A stretch of DNA of 64,000 nucleotides from Flavobacterium pectinovorum (GTDB lineage Bacteria; Bacteroidota; Bacteroidia; Flavobacteriales; Flavobacteriaceae), in the NCBI RefSeq assembly GCF_022802975.1, contig NZ_JAFEVZ010000001.1, forward strand, positions 577,974 to 641,973, written 5' to 3'. Positions 1 to 8,822 of this stretch are shown here, piece after piece. The position numbers were made by a program, and so were the translations under genes. Position 1 is the stretch's first letter, and each line of letters starts with the position of its first letter. The notes under the pieces are model-generated. The model ran no database searches and was not told where the DNA came from. It saw only the letters and a list, made by a program, of their open reading frames with translations.

Positions 1-39
1 AAAATGATAACGATAGAACAGGTAGACAGATATATATGA
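1..39 (+). CDS. 3' end of a gene cut by the window edge
   Basis: Frame 1 is open from base 1 and ends in TGA at 37-39, thirty bases before the next start codon, so these may be the last 12 codons of an upstream gene of the same operon. Too little is present to name a family. It could equally be chance open frame. Confidence 0.3.
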   Translation, partial: KMITIEQVDRYI

Positions 40-68
40 CAATAAAAAATATCCATAAAATATAAACC

Positions 69-2264
69 ATGGCATCAATAATCAACAGTATTGCTTTTAA
101 AAATTTTTTTAATTATTATGGAGATTTTGAAGAAAACTACTATGAACTAAAGAATGGTGTCAATATCATAGTGGCAGATAATGGCGCCGGAAAATCAAAA
201 TTTTTTAATGCATTTTTATGGCTTTTTGATGATGTTGTCTTAGATTCTGATGACAAACGTCGTAAGAATATAAAAGAAATGTATGTAAAAATTATATCAG
301 ATAAAGCAAAAATCGAAACCTCGGTAAGACAGAAAGTAGATTGTGCGATTCAAATTGAGTATACATTTGGAGATAGAGTTAAGTATCAAATTATTAAATC
401 ATTTACATTAACTAAACTCAATGATAATATTTCAGATCCTCAAAGTTGGCAACTAGTAATTAATGATACAGAAGTAAATAAAACTGAACTTATTTTAACG
501 AAATTCAAGCCTGTTTACGAAGAAGACGAAAAAAGGAAAATTATAGATCGTTTAATTATGCCAGCTTTTAGAAAATATTCTTTTTTTCAAGGTGAAGAGG
601 TTGATGATATAATTGATTTTAGTGAAAAAGCAAGTATTGAAGATGCTGTTCAAAATTTAACAGATATAAGTAAATACAAAAAGTTAGTTGAACTGACGAA
701 TGAATTTAAATCGAAAGCAGAAAAAGATTTGAAAAGCCAAAATAATGCAAACGATGAACAATCAAAAAGATTTCAAGCGGCTTTAGATGAAAAAGATAAG
801 TTTCAATTACAATTGGATTTTGAGAATCAAAAATTATTAGAGTGGGAAACAAGTTATTCAGATGCTGAAAAAGAAAAAAATTATTTAGATAAGCATCATG
901 CGAATGCGGAACGAAGAAAAGAGTTAGATGATAAAATAAGACCTTTAAACAAAAAGTTGAGAGATAAAGTTGATGAGTTTGAAGAGTTTCTTGATCGAAT
1001 CAATAATCGTTTTTTTGACGGTAACTTTTCGTGGATTGCAATGGGTTTTGAAGAAGAGGTTACAAAATTTCGTAGATTAAATGATGTCTTTATTAATGAG
1101 CACTTCCAAAAAAAGGCACTACAAAACATAGAAGAAAATCCTAATAATTATTTTCATTTTTTACCAGTAAATTCTCCTGACGCGGTATCAATTCAAAATA
1201 TGATTGAAAATGAACATTGTTATGTATGCAACCGCCCAGTAAAAAAGGGAAAGCCTGAGTATGATTATTTAGTAAAATTACTAAACAGGCCAGGAGATAC
1301 TAATACAGAAAAACCATTTGTAATAAATGATTTAAAAGATTTTTTTGGCAATCTTCAAATTAATGGACAACCTTTTTATAGTAGAATTAGGGGAGTTCAT
1401 AAAAGTGTGAAAACTACCCAGGAAAAAGAAGAAGATTTAAAAAAGCAAATTCAAAGGATTAAAGAGCAACTAAAGTCATTGACTGATCAGAGAAAGGATA
1501 TTTTAATTGGCGGTAATGATTCTGATGGTAATCCCGCGGATATTTTGTCAAGTTATCAAGGAGCAATAAGACGAATGGAAAATGCAAGGTCAAAAATTGA
1601 TGATATTATTAAGCCTAAAATAGGCAAATTAAAAACGGAAATAGGTAATATTGAAATAGAAATTCAGAGTTTAAACACCCTTAAAGATATTCCACAAGGA
1701 TTTAAAGATAATTATTCAATAGCAATTGATCTAGCAAATGCTACTTTAGTTGCAAAAGAGCGAGTATATGATAATATGGTTAAACTTTTAGAAAAGCATT
1801 CAAACGACCATTTTCAAAATTTAATTAAAAATAATGATCTAGCAGGAGGTATTTTAAAATTTGAAAAAACACCTTCTGGTTCAATCAATTTTAATTATCT
1901 AGATAGTAAAAACAATGCAGTTTATGGTAGTTCCGAAGGATTTCAAAGGATGAAAAAATTCTCTGTCGTCATGGCGATTATTTCTGCAAATAATACGGAG
2001 TATAATTACCCTTTACTTGCGGACGCACCTATTTCAGCTTTTGGAGAAGGTTTTACAGAGGGCTTTTTTGAAGCAACTGGAAAAGTATTTCCACAAAGTA
2101 TAGTTCTCGTAAAAGAAATATATATGGCTAGTGATGATATGAAAATTAATGATCTTGGAAAAAGGTTGTTAAAAGATAATAGTGTAACAACGATGTATGT
2201 GAATCACGTACCTGTAGGTGCAGAACAAGTAGACCTTTTTACAACCAAAACAAGATTAAAATAA
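69..2264 (+). CDS. SMC/Rad50-like ABC ATPase with zinc-hook motif
   Basis: This is a 731-residue protein of the Rad50/RloC/DndD type. The Walker A motif ADNGAGKSK lies at residues 36-44. A long charged coiled-coil stretch is interrupted near residues 384-387 by CYVC, the CxxC pattern of a Rad50-style zinc hook. The C-terminal lobe has a signature-like SSEGFQ (about 620) and a Walker B-like PLLADAPIS (about 648) in which the usual acidic pair is altered. Such ATPases bind DNA ends or act as sensors in restriction systems. The stop overlaps the start of the next gene (TAATG), so the two are translationally coupled. It is not DndD itself, which is encoded separately at 6723-8822. A role with the dnd operon is inferred from position only. 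Confidence 0.7.
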   Translation: MASIINSIAFKNFFNYYGDFEENYYELKNGVNIIVADNGAGKSKFFNAFLWLFDDVVLDSDDKRRKNIKEMYVKIISDKAKIETSVRQKVDCAIQIEYTFGDRVKYQIIKSFTLTKLNDNISDPQSWQLVINDTEVNKTELILTKFKPVYEEDEKRKIIDRLIMPAFRKYSFFQGEEVDDIIDFSEKASIEDAVQNLTDISKYKKLVELTNEFKSKAEKDLKSQNNANDEQSKRFQAALDEKDKFQLQLDFENQKLLEWETSYSDAEKEKNYLDKHHANAERRKELDDKIRPLNKKLRDKVDEFEEFLDRINNRFFDGNFSWIAMGFEEEVTKFRRLNDVFINEHFQKKALQNIEENPNNYFHFLPVNSPDAVSIQNMIENEHCYVCNRPVKKGKPEYDYLVKLLNRPGDTNTEKPFVINDLKDFFGNLQINGQPFYSRIRGVHKSVKTTQEKEEDLKKQIQRIKEQLKSLTDQRKDILIGGNDSDGNPADILSSYQGAIRRMENARSKIDDIIKPKIGKLKTEIGNIEIEIQSLNTLKDIPQGFKDNYSIAIDLANATLVAKERVYDNMVKLLEKHSNDHFQNLIKNNDLAGGILKFEKTPSGSINFNYLDSKNNAVYGSSEGFQRMKKFSVVMAIISANNTEYNYPLLADAPISAFGEGFTEGFFEATGKVFPQSIVLVKEIYMASDDMKINDLGKRLLKDNSVTTMYVNHVPVGAEQVDLFTTKTRLK

Positions 2265-3304
2265 TGAATTCAGAAACTTTCAAAAGTCAAATTTTAATTA
2301 AAAGGCCAAGATACGCGAACAGCAGAATTCCAATTATTCAAGCTTTTGCAAATAAAGGCAAGTCTAAGTCTGAATACAGTCAATTTGGACCAATATATGA
2401 ATTGTACATTTACGCATTCATTTTAGGATTAAAACGAAACTTAAATCTGCCACTACCTAATAGAAATTTAACTACAGAATTTATTGAAGTTGGAAAATGG
2501 AAAAGGGATTCTACACTTGTTGATTTTTTGTTAATGATCATATTTTCACATTGTGAAGAAATCGGATTTACTTGGAATCAGTTAGAAGATATGGAAGAAG
2601 CACAACTTAATGGTGTTATAAATGATATCATAACATTTATTGAAAGTTATGCAAATGGAGGATTGGAATATCTTCAAAAAGAATATGAACAAAATAATCT
2701 ACTTAATAGTCCTTATATGTTCATTGACTTACTTGCCGAAAGTTGTGTAAACACATTAGAATATGAAAACCCTACAACATTAGTAGTGGAGGAGCAAGAT
2801 GAGGATTTAGTCACGTCTACTATCAAATTAATCGAACAAGGAGAGACTTCAAATACAGAATTCAAGTCCACGCTGAGAATAAATTTGCATACAAATCAAC
2901 CAGATGATAAAATGGAACTATCTTGTATTAAAACTCTAGCTGGCTTTATGAATACAAAAAGTGGGACATTATTAATAGGCATTTCAGATACAAAAGAAAT
3001 ACTTGGATTAGATGCGGATTTTAAATCATTTGGAAATAAACACGATTTATTAGATGAGTTTCAAAAACATCTGGATAATCTAATTGAGAAATATATGGGT
3101 AATTCCGCATTTGCAGCATTAGCATTATCTTTTCCAGAAATAGAAGGAAAAATGATTTGCAGGTTAAATGTAGATTTTAGAAAAAATGGTCCAATATTCG
3201 TTAAAAATAAGGGAATAGAAGAATTTTATATAAGACGTTCTGCATCAACAAAAGCTCTAAATCCAAGCGAAATGATGTCTTATATAGAAAACCATTGGGA
3301 TTAA
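2264..3304 (+). CDS. AlbA_2 (Schlafen-type) domain protein
   Basis: This protein has 346 residues. The C-terminal part (about 190-340) reads as an AlbA_2 / divergent AAA-4 domain: it opens with a GETSNTEFKSTL motif, then a hydrophobic GTLLIGISD strand and an FYIRRSASTKAL segment near the end. AlbA_2 domains bind nucleic acids and occur in Schlafen-like regulators and phage-defence proteins. The N-terminal 185 residues are mainly helical and I do not recognise them. The start codon overlaps the stop of the zinc-hook ATPase gene, implying a fixed partnership. A role in sensing or cutting DNA modified by the neighbouring dnd genes is inference. Confidence 0.6.
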   Translation: MNSETFKSQILIKRPRYANSRIPIIQAFANKGKSKSEYSQFGPIYELYIYAFILGLKRNLNLPLPNRNLTTEFIEVGKWKRDSTLVDFLLMIIFSHCEEIGFTWNQLEDMEEAQLNGVINDIITFIESYANGGLEYLQKEYEQNNLLNSPYMFIDLLAESCVNTLEYENPTTLVVEEQDEDLVTSTIKLIEQGETSNTEFKSTLRINLHTNQPDDKMELSCIKTLAGFMNTKSGTLLIGISDTKEILGLDADFKSFGNKHDLLDEFQKHLDNLIEKYMGNSAFAALALSFPEIEGKMICRLNVDFRKNGPIFVKNKGIEEFYIRRSASTKALNPSEMMSYIENHWD

Positions 3305-3424
3305 TGATTTTGTTTCTTAGTCTAAAATAAAGTTATTAAAAACATTGGATTTAGATAAATTAGATAAAAGTTTTAGAAGTTGCTCAATGAAAAATAAATA
3401 TTATTTATAAATCTATCGACAAGA

Positions 3425-4399
3425 TTGTTTGAAACAAAATATAATATGACAATTAAAGAATCAATATTAAAGAGTTTGGAAGATATTAGTGGTCTAGCTA
3501 ATGCATCAGAAATTTATCAGCATATTGTGAATAAAGGTTATTATGAATTTGGAGCAAAAAAACCAGCTGCAATTGTTTCAGGAATTTTGGGAGAATTTAT
3601 AAAAAATGGAGATTCAAGAATTAAGAGAAATAAAACTTCTGGGGAAACATATAAATACTATTTAACTAAAATAGAAAAAACTGTTTTAATAGATCAATTA
3701 GGTTCAGAAATAGATCCAGACAAAATAAAGCTTAAAAAGAATGATTATCAAGAAAGGGATTTACATAAGTTATTGAGTAGTTTTTTGAAGAATACCGATA
3801 CTTTCTCAAAAACGATTTTTCATGAACAATCTTTAAGTTCTAAAGATAATCATCAAAAATGGATACACCCGGATGTTATTGGAATACAATTCTTGAATCT
3901 GCAGTCAAAAATTAATCAAACTTTTTTAAAAGCAATTAATAAATTAGACATTTTTAAAATTTCTTCTTTTGAAATCAAACGAGAGATTAATTCCGATTAT
4001 GAATTAAAGAAAACATTTTTTCAGGCGGTTTCAAATTCTAGTTGGGCTAATTATGGATACCTGGTAGCTTTTGAAATTAGTGATAGTTTAAATGAAGAAA
4101 TGGAACGATTAAATCAATCGTTTGGAATTGGAATAATTGAGTTGAAGGCAAATCCATACGAAAGTAAAATTTTGTATCCAGCAAAATATAGGGACCTAGA
4201 TTTTAAGACAATTGACAAGTTATGTAAAATAAATAAAGATTTTGAAAAATTCATTGAGCAGATTGAAAAATTAATGACCGCTAGTGATAAATATTATAAA
4301 TCATCTGAAAAGGAATTAGAAGAATTTTGTGATAAGTACTTTTTAAATGATACTGAAATTGATATTTATTGTAGAGAAAAATATATTCCTATAGATTAG
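3425..4399 (+). CDS. HARE-HTH plus PD-(D/E)XK-like nuclease (COG2958/HrgA-like)
   Basis: This protein has 324 residues. Residues about 8-80 match a HARE-HTH winged helix (an opening like TIKESILKSLED, then a strand ending in YKYYL). The rest resembles COG2958, to which Helicobacter HrgA belongs. It keeps WIHPDVIG with D150 and FEIK with E183 and K185, a D...ExK pattern as in PD-(D/E)XK nucleases, followed by the family's FFQAVSNSSWAN block. The translation may start at Met8 (3446) rather than 3425. HARE-HTH domains have been proposed to read modified DNA and are fused to nucleases in bacteria, so this is the best candidate in the window for an effector that senses phosphorothioation. It converges with dndB, leaving 5 bases between stop codons. 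Confidence 0.65.
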   Translation: MFETKYNMTIKESILKSLEDISGLANASEIYQHIVNKGYYEFGAKKPAAIVSGILGEFIKNGDSRIKRNKTSGETYKYYLTKIEKTVLIDQLGSEIDPDKIKLKKNDYQERDLHKLLSSFLKNTDTFSKTIFHEQSLSSKDNHQKWIHPDVIGIQFLNLQSKINQTFLKAINKLDIFKISSFEIKREINSDYELKKTFFQAVSNSSWANYGYLVAFEISDSLNEEMERLNQSFGIGIIELKANPYESKILYPAKYRDLDFKTIDKLCKINKDFEKFIEQIEKLMTASDKYYKSSEKELEEFCDKYFLNDTEIDIYCREKYIPID

Positions 4400-4404
4400 T
4401 TTAC

Positions 4405-5736
4405 TTACTCGTTTTCAAGTTTTTTCAACTCAATATATCTCGAGTCATTAAAATCTGTTGTTTCCCATATAGCAAGGCTCATATCAAGATAAAGATATCG
4501 TTTTCCGCGGTTATTGAAAGAATATCGATTAATATCGGATATGTTTAAAGTTTTGGCTTTTACCAAATAAACATCAAAAATCTCTGTGTTTTTAATGTTA
4601 TCAACTTTAATTTCTCTTAAAATATCAGTTAGTATTTTCAATAAACTCTCATAGCCGACTGTTGTTTGTAAAATATTTTCTGTGCTTTTTTCATCTTTGA
4701 ATTCCCAATATGAATTTCCTTCCTTATCTTTAAATGTATATTTCACAGAATTAAAAAAATAATAAAATATATCTGAAATTATATAATCTTCATTATTTGC
4801 ATAAAACTTTCTAAAAGGAAGTGGCTTTTGTGAACCACTGCTTCTTATAAGTAATTTTTGTCTTTCTAAATATCTGTCATTTTCAGCCTCTCTTATACTT
4901 TCAGATATAAGATTAACGATAGAAGATACCATTGTGGCTTGAGATAAGGGAGGACTATTGTCTTTTGAATAGCTGCCCCCATACAATTTTATTCTTTTGT
5001 AAAAAGGAGAATTTATGTGTCCGTTTAAACTTAGCACAACCTGTAAAGCTATTTTTTGAGGTGTGTCAGTGGTTGTTAAACCAAACAAACTAGAAACCAA
5101 ATCTGAAGATACTTTCTTTTGAGTTCTATTAATTGTTGAAAAAATCATGGCCTGATATTCCAAAGTTTTATCAATAAAGAATGTAACTACTAATTCAATT
5201 TTAAGTAAATCTTTTAATCTCTCTGTTTTAAAACTTAATTCCTTTATGATTTCAAGCGAATTAATATCTCTTGAACTTTTTTGTAAAAAAGTAATCTCAT
5301 CTTTTAAATCCTGTATTGCTTGTTCTATTCCTTTTATTCGATGTTGACCATCAATAATTGTAATAAAAACATTTCCATTTTCATGTTTAAGTTCTTCAAA
5401 AACTTTATTGTTTAATGTTATTTCAATTATACCATCATTTTCATTTTGGTTTTCTATTACCTCTTTTGGAATATGTAACACAAGGTTTGTTGGAAATGTT
5501 GCGTCCGGATCTTTTGTAAGAAAATCAGATATTTTGTCAACTCTTGGTTTTTCTACATACCGTTGAATTTGGTCATTATATATCGGGATTTGTTCTTCAT
5601 CATATCCAACAATAAGCCTATTAGTGAACTTTGTGAATTTGAAAATCTGCTCAATTGTAAATACACTGACAACAAAATCCTGTTTATTTTGAAGAACAGG
5701 AAATCCTTTTATTACATTATCTATTAAATTACTCAT
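4405..5736 (-). CDS. dndB: DndB, DGQHR-domain regulator of DNA phosphorothioation
   Basis: The 443-residue protein carries the family-defining DGQHR motif at residues 129-133 inside a TIIDGQHRIKGI context, plus a downstream FSTINRTQKKVS stretch typical of DGQHR/DNA-sulfur-modification proteins. In known systems DndB represses or tunes dnd expression and affects modification frequency. Here it is the last gene of the operon, one base after the membrane-protein gene, whereas in the classic order it is first. The family also includes DGQHR proteins outside dnd loci, but the flanking dndCDE makes DndB the natural call. Confidence 0.85.
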   Translation of the reverse strand: MSNLIDNVIKGFPVLQNKQDFVVSVFTIEQIFKFTKFTNRLIVGYDEEQIPIYNDQIQRYVEKPRVDKISDFLTKDPDATFPTNLVLHIPKEVIENQNENDGIIEITLNNKVFEELKHENGNVFITIIDGQHRIKGIEQAIQDLKDEITFLQKSSRDINSLEIIKELSFKTERLKDLLKIELVVTFFIDKTLEYQAMIFSTINRTQKKVSSDLVSSLFGLTTTDTPQKIALQVVLSLNGHINSPFYKRIKLYGGSYSKDNSPPLSQATMVSSIVNLISESIREAENDRYLERQKLLIRSSGSQKPLPFRKFYANNEDYIISDIFYYFFNSVKYTFKDKEGNSYWEFKDEKSTENILQTTVGYESLLKILTDILREIKVDNIKNTEIFDVYLVKAKTLNISDINRYSFNNRGKRYLYLDMSLAIWETTDFNDSRYIELKKLENE

Positions 5737-5737
5737 A

Positions 5738-6304
5738 TTACCAATTTTTTCCGTGTTTTGCCTCTGTTTCCTCCGTAATTATTTTATCAAATGACTCTTC
5801 TAAGTTGTATGCCTTTTGATAAAAATCATCTCTAATCATAAACATTTTTGATGATATATTAATTGATAAACCTAATATGAATAGACCCAATACAAATAGT
5901 AAAATCCTAAAACTTGTAGAATTTGATGGGTATAAAACTGGTAAAACATATAAAATTGTTCCAAGAACGATTAATACTACTTTCCAATCGCTAAACTTAC
6001 TAGATAAGTTTAGGACATCGCTTTTTAATTCATCTTTTTCAAAATTTTTAACTCTAAATAAATAACTTGACATTGCAAAAAGGACATTAATACCTATTAG
6101 AGAAAGAGAACCGTTTAAAGCATAATCGACTACACATTCAATATCATTAGTTACCAAACCTACTAAAGAAATTGAAATGACAATGACTAAAAGAGGATAA
6201 AGTAGATTATTAAAAAACCATTTTTCATATTCTTCTTTATTAGATTCAATGCAATCCGTAATGATTTTTTTTTGTGAAGAATTATATTTTAAATGTCCAA
6301 ACAT
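5738..6304 (-). CDS. Small membrane protein inside the dnd operon
   Basis: This protein has 188 residues. Four hydrophobic stretches are visible, at about residues 31-50, 65-86, 108-124 and 130-150, with charged ends. I recognise no family. It sits between dndE (45-base gap) and dndB (1-base gap) on the same strand, so it is almost certainly co-transcribed. A polytopic membrane protein is not one of the known DndABCDE or DndFGH components. It might anchor the complex or act as an effector, but nothing in the sequence decides this. Confidence 0.6.
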   Translation of the reverse strand: MFGHLKYNSSQKKIITDCIESNKEEYEKWFFNNLLYPLLVIVISISLVGLVTNDIECVVDYALNGSLSLIGINVLFAMSSYLFRVKNFEKDELKSDVLNLSSKFSDWKVVLIVLGTILYVLPVLYPSNSTSFRILLFVLGLFILGLSINISSKMFMIRDDFYQKAYNLEESFDKIITEETEAKHGKNW

Positions 6305-6349
6305 ATGTATCTTTTTAGTTTTTTAATACTTACGATCTTATAAGTGTTT

Positions 6350-6739
6350 TTAATTGCTTAAATTAAAGGATATTTTTTCGACTAAAAAATCAAAACCGTC
6401 TATATTATTTCGATTACTGATTTCGAGGTTTAAAAGTTGTAAACCATCATCTACATGCATTTTAATGTAGCGACTAATATCTTTGTCTGTTTTGTATAGA
6501 CCATAGTGAACACAAAGCAACCCAAGATAAATATCATAATAATCTCCAAAAAGAACTGATTTGGAATATTCTTTACCACCAGAATCCTTGATATCATTTA
6601 AGTCTAATTTTTTATCTTGAGACAAAGAATAAGTGTAGGCTATTCTTGCAATTACATTTTCGGTTCCTAAACCTAGTTTACGAGTTAGCAAGGCAACTAC
6701 TTCTTTATTATCTTTACTTGTTTTAATTTGCGTAAACAT
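6350..6739 (-). CDS. dndE: DndE, DNA sulfur modification protein
   Basis: This 129-residue protein is of DndE type. It is small and helical with an N-terminal pattern (TRKLGLGTENVIARIAYTYSL) that resembles the DndE segment around its DNA-binding face, and a central GDYYDIYLGLL helix. DndE is required for phosphorothioation and binds nicked or modified DNA in characterised systems. The start lies 17 bases inside the 3' end of dndD, as expected for a translationally coupled dndD-dndE pair. Confidence 0.85.
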   Translation of the reverse strand: MFTQIKTSKDNKEVVALLTRKLGLGTENVIARIAYTYSLSQDKKLDLNDIKDSGGKEYSKSVLFGDYYDIYLGLLCVHYGLYKTDKDISRYIKMHVDDGLQLLNLEISNRNNIDGFDFLVEKISFNLSN

Positions 6740-8822
6740 CTTGCTCTTGTTTTAAATGTGTAAATAATTGGTCAACAGGGTAAGGTTTAAAGCTAGAACC
6801 ATTATTGTTGTTTTCGATGACAAAAACTTTATTTACATTTGGTTTTAAATAGTCATATTCCAATTCAGATAGTTCTTTTTCTAATAAAGGAAACAATACA
6901 ACTTGCTCAGAAATAGCCGGATAAAATTCTTTAATAATATTTTTAGAATGGTATTTATCAAACTTTTGTAATGGGCTATCAATAAATACTGGAAATTTAA
7001 TACCAGATTCATCGACTAAAGCTTTTAATAGAGCTGTGGCATATAATTGCTGCTCGCCTTTTGATAGAGAATCTTTGTCTATTACATCATCGTTTTTATC
7101 CAATAAATCAATATCCATAACATCATCGACTACATTTACTCGAACATTGTAAATGAAGTCATTTTTGTGCATGATTTTTCTAAGACCAAGCATAATAGAT
7201 TTTTGCAACGAATATTTTTTATCCTCTTTTATTTTTTTGATAATCTCATTAATTTTTATCAGTAACTTTTCTGTTACTACAAATTTCTTTTGGTCAGTTT
7301 CAGCTAATTTAAAATTCTTTTCGTATTCTGATAATACTTTTCTTGTTGAAGCTAATCGACTATTTAAACTATCATATTCCTCAATCAATTTTCCCTTGTC
7401 AAGGGTTAATATAGTTATTCTATTTTCGGTTTCAGTTTTTTCTTCGCGTAACTTTTTAGCCAAAGGATTATCTTTTCTAGCTTCTGCTTGCTTAATTTGG
7501 TTGTACACTTTAAAAAGTAAAATTCTATTGTTTTTTTCTTCTTGTACTACAGAATTAAATTGGCTTGAAAATGTCCCTTTGATATTATTGAAAACTGCAT
7601 CAAAGCTTCTAAATTGTTCTGTTGTATAATCTAAAAGTATTATGTCTGATGTATCATGACTTTTTAAGGATTCTTTCTCTGAGATAGTTTTTTTAATAAT
7701 GTCTTCTACACTGGATTTAGCCTTTATATCTAAGTTTAAAGTTTCCAATTTTTTCAATAAAGTAGCGGTAAATGAATTCAATTCTTTAACCAACGTTACT
7801 TTGTCCAGAGAAGTATTATTAGCATTTTGCTCACTAATTAATTGTTCTTTTAATTGTACTAATTTCTTTCCTGCAATAACTAATGGTGCAATATCCATTA
7901 GTTTTTTTAGTTTATTTTTAATCTCGGTGGATTCTTCTTTTAAGATATTTCTTTCAGATTTCATTTTTTGAAGTTCCTCTAAAGTAACTCCATTTCCTTC
8001 ACGTATTAACTTTTCTTGAATGCTATCACTAGTTATTTTATAACTCGAAATTTCACGATCAATATTGGCTTGCTTATCTTGATTAAAATCAATTAATTTA
8101 ATTAATTCAGACTCTGTATCAGTTAGTTCGAAAAGTTTAGTTTGCTGAGCAGGAGAGGCTCCATCTCTGCGAAGTTTAGTTAGTAAGGTTTCCAGGTTCT
8201 TTTTTAAATCTTCATATTTTTTAATCCCTAAAACTTCTGAATACGCTTTGCTTAAATTTTTTAATTCAGATTTTGATTTAGCTTCCGCTAGTGAAACTAT
8301 TTTTTCAGCATCAAAAAAGAAGAATTTAGCAATTTCACGAGGTAAAATAAAATCATTGATAAAAACTTCATAACCAACTTCTTTTGTTAGTTCGTTTTCT
8401 AAACCATCTATAAATATTTTTAATTCCTCTGAGTCGGATTTAAAATCATATGATCTTTTAATAACAACAGATTTGCATGGAATAAAAGGGATTAAAATGT
8501 CCTTTAATTCAATTTCTACTGAAAATACAGGGCTTGTTTTTTCATTATTTTCATAATCAGTCTTTACTGCTCTATTTAAAAGAGTCCTAATAAACTTATC
8601 ATATCCACCAGAATTTTTGATGTCTTTCTTATACTTTTCCTCAACTTCACTCATCATCTTCCCGTAAAAAACCCAAATAAGAGAAGTTAAAAAAGTAGTT
8701 TTTCCAAAACCATTTTTACCAGCAATAATACTGATGTTTTTTGAAGAATTAGGAGTTAAAAGTATTTCATTTTCTCCTTTGTAAATTCTGAAATTCTGAA
8801 ATTTTATTTTATTTATTTTCAT
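6723..8822 (-). CDS. dndD: DndD, SMC-like ATPase of DNA phosphorothioation
   Basis: This is a 699-residue P-loop ATPase with Walker A GKNGFGKT at residues 35-42, a long coiled coil, the ABC signature LSKGEQQ near residue 590 and Walker B VFIDSPLQ near 612. Size and motif order fit DndD, which hydrolyses ATP and is thought to nick or open DNA for sulfur insertion by DndC. It overlaps dndC by 4 bases (ATGA) and dndE by 17 bases. There is no zinc hook, in contrast to the ATPase at 69-2264. Confidence 0.9.
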   Translation of the reverse strand: MKINKIKFQNFRIYKGENEILLTPNSSKNISIIAGKNGFGKTTFLTSLIWVFYGKMMSEVEEKYKKDIKNSGGYDKFIRTLLNRAVKTDYENNEKTSPVFSVEIELKDILIPFIPCKSVVIKRSYDFKSDSEELKIFIDGLENELTKEVGYEVFINDFILPREIAKFFFFDAEKIVSLAEAKSKSELKNLSKAYSEVLGIKKYEDLKKNLETLLTKLRRDGASPAQQTKLFELTDTESELIKLIDFNQDKQANIDREISSYKITSDSIQEKLIREGNGVTLEELQKMKSERNILKEESTEIKNKLKKLMDIAPLVIAGKKLVQLKEQLISEQNANNTSLDKVTLVKELNSFTATLLKKLETLNLDIKAKSSVEDIIKKTISEKESLKSHDTSDIILLDYTTEQFRSFDAVFNNIKGTFSSQFNSVVQEEKNNRILLFKVYNQIKQAEARKDNPLAKKLREEKTETENRITILTLDKGKLIEEYDSLNSRLASTRKVLSEYEKNFKLAETDQKKFVVTEKLLIKINEIIKKIKEDKKYSLQKSIMLGLRKIMHKNDFIYNVRVNVVDDVMDIDLLDKNDDVIDKDSLSKGEQQLYATALLKALVDESGIKFPVFIDSPLQKFDKYHSKNIIKEFYPAISEQVVLFPLLEKELSELEYDYLKPNVNKVFVIENNNNGSSFKPYPVDQLFTHLKQEQDVYAN

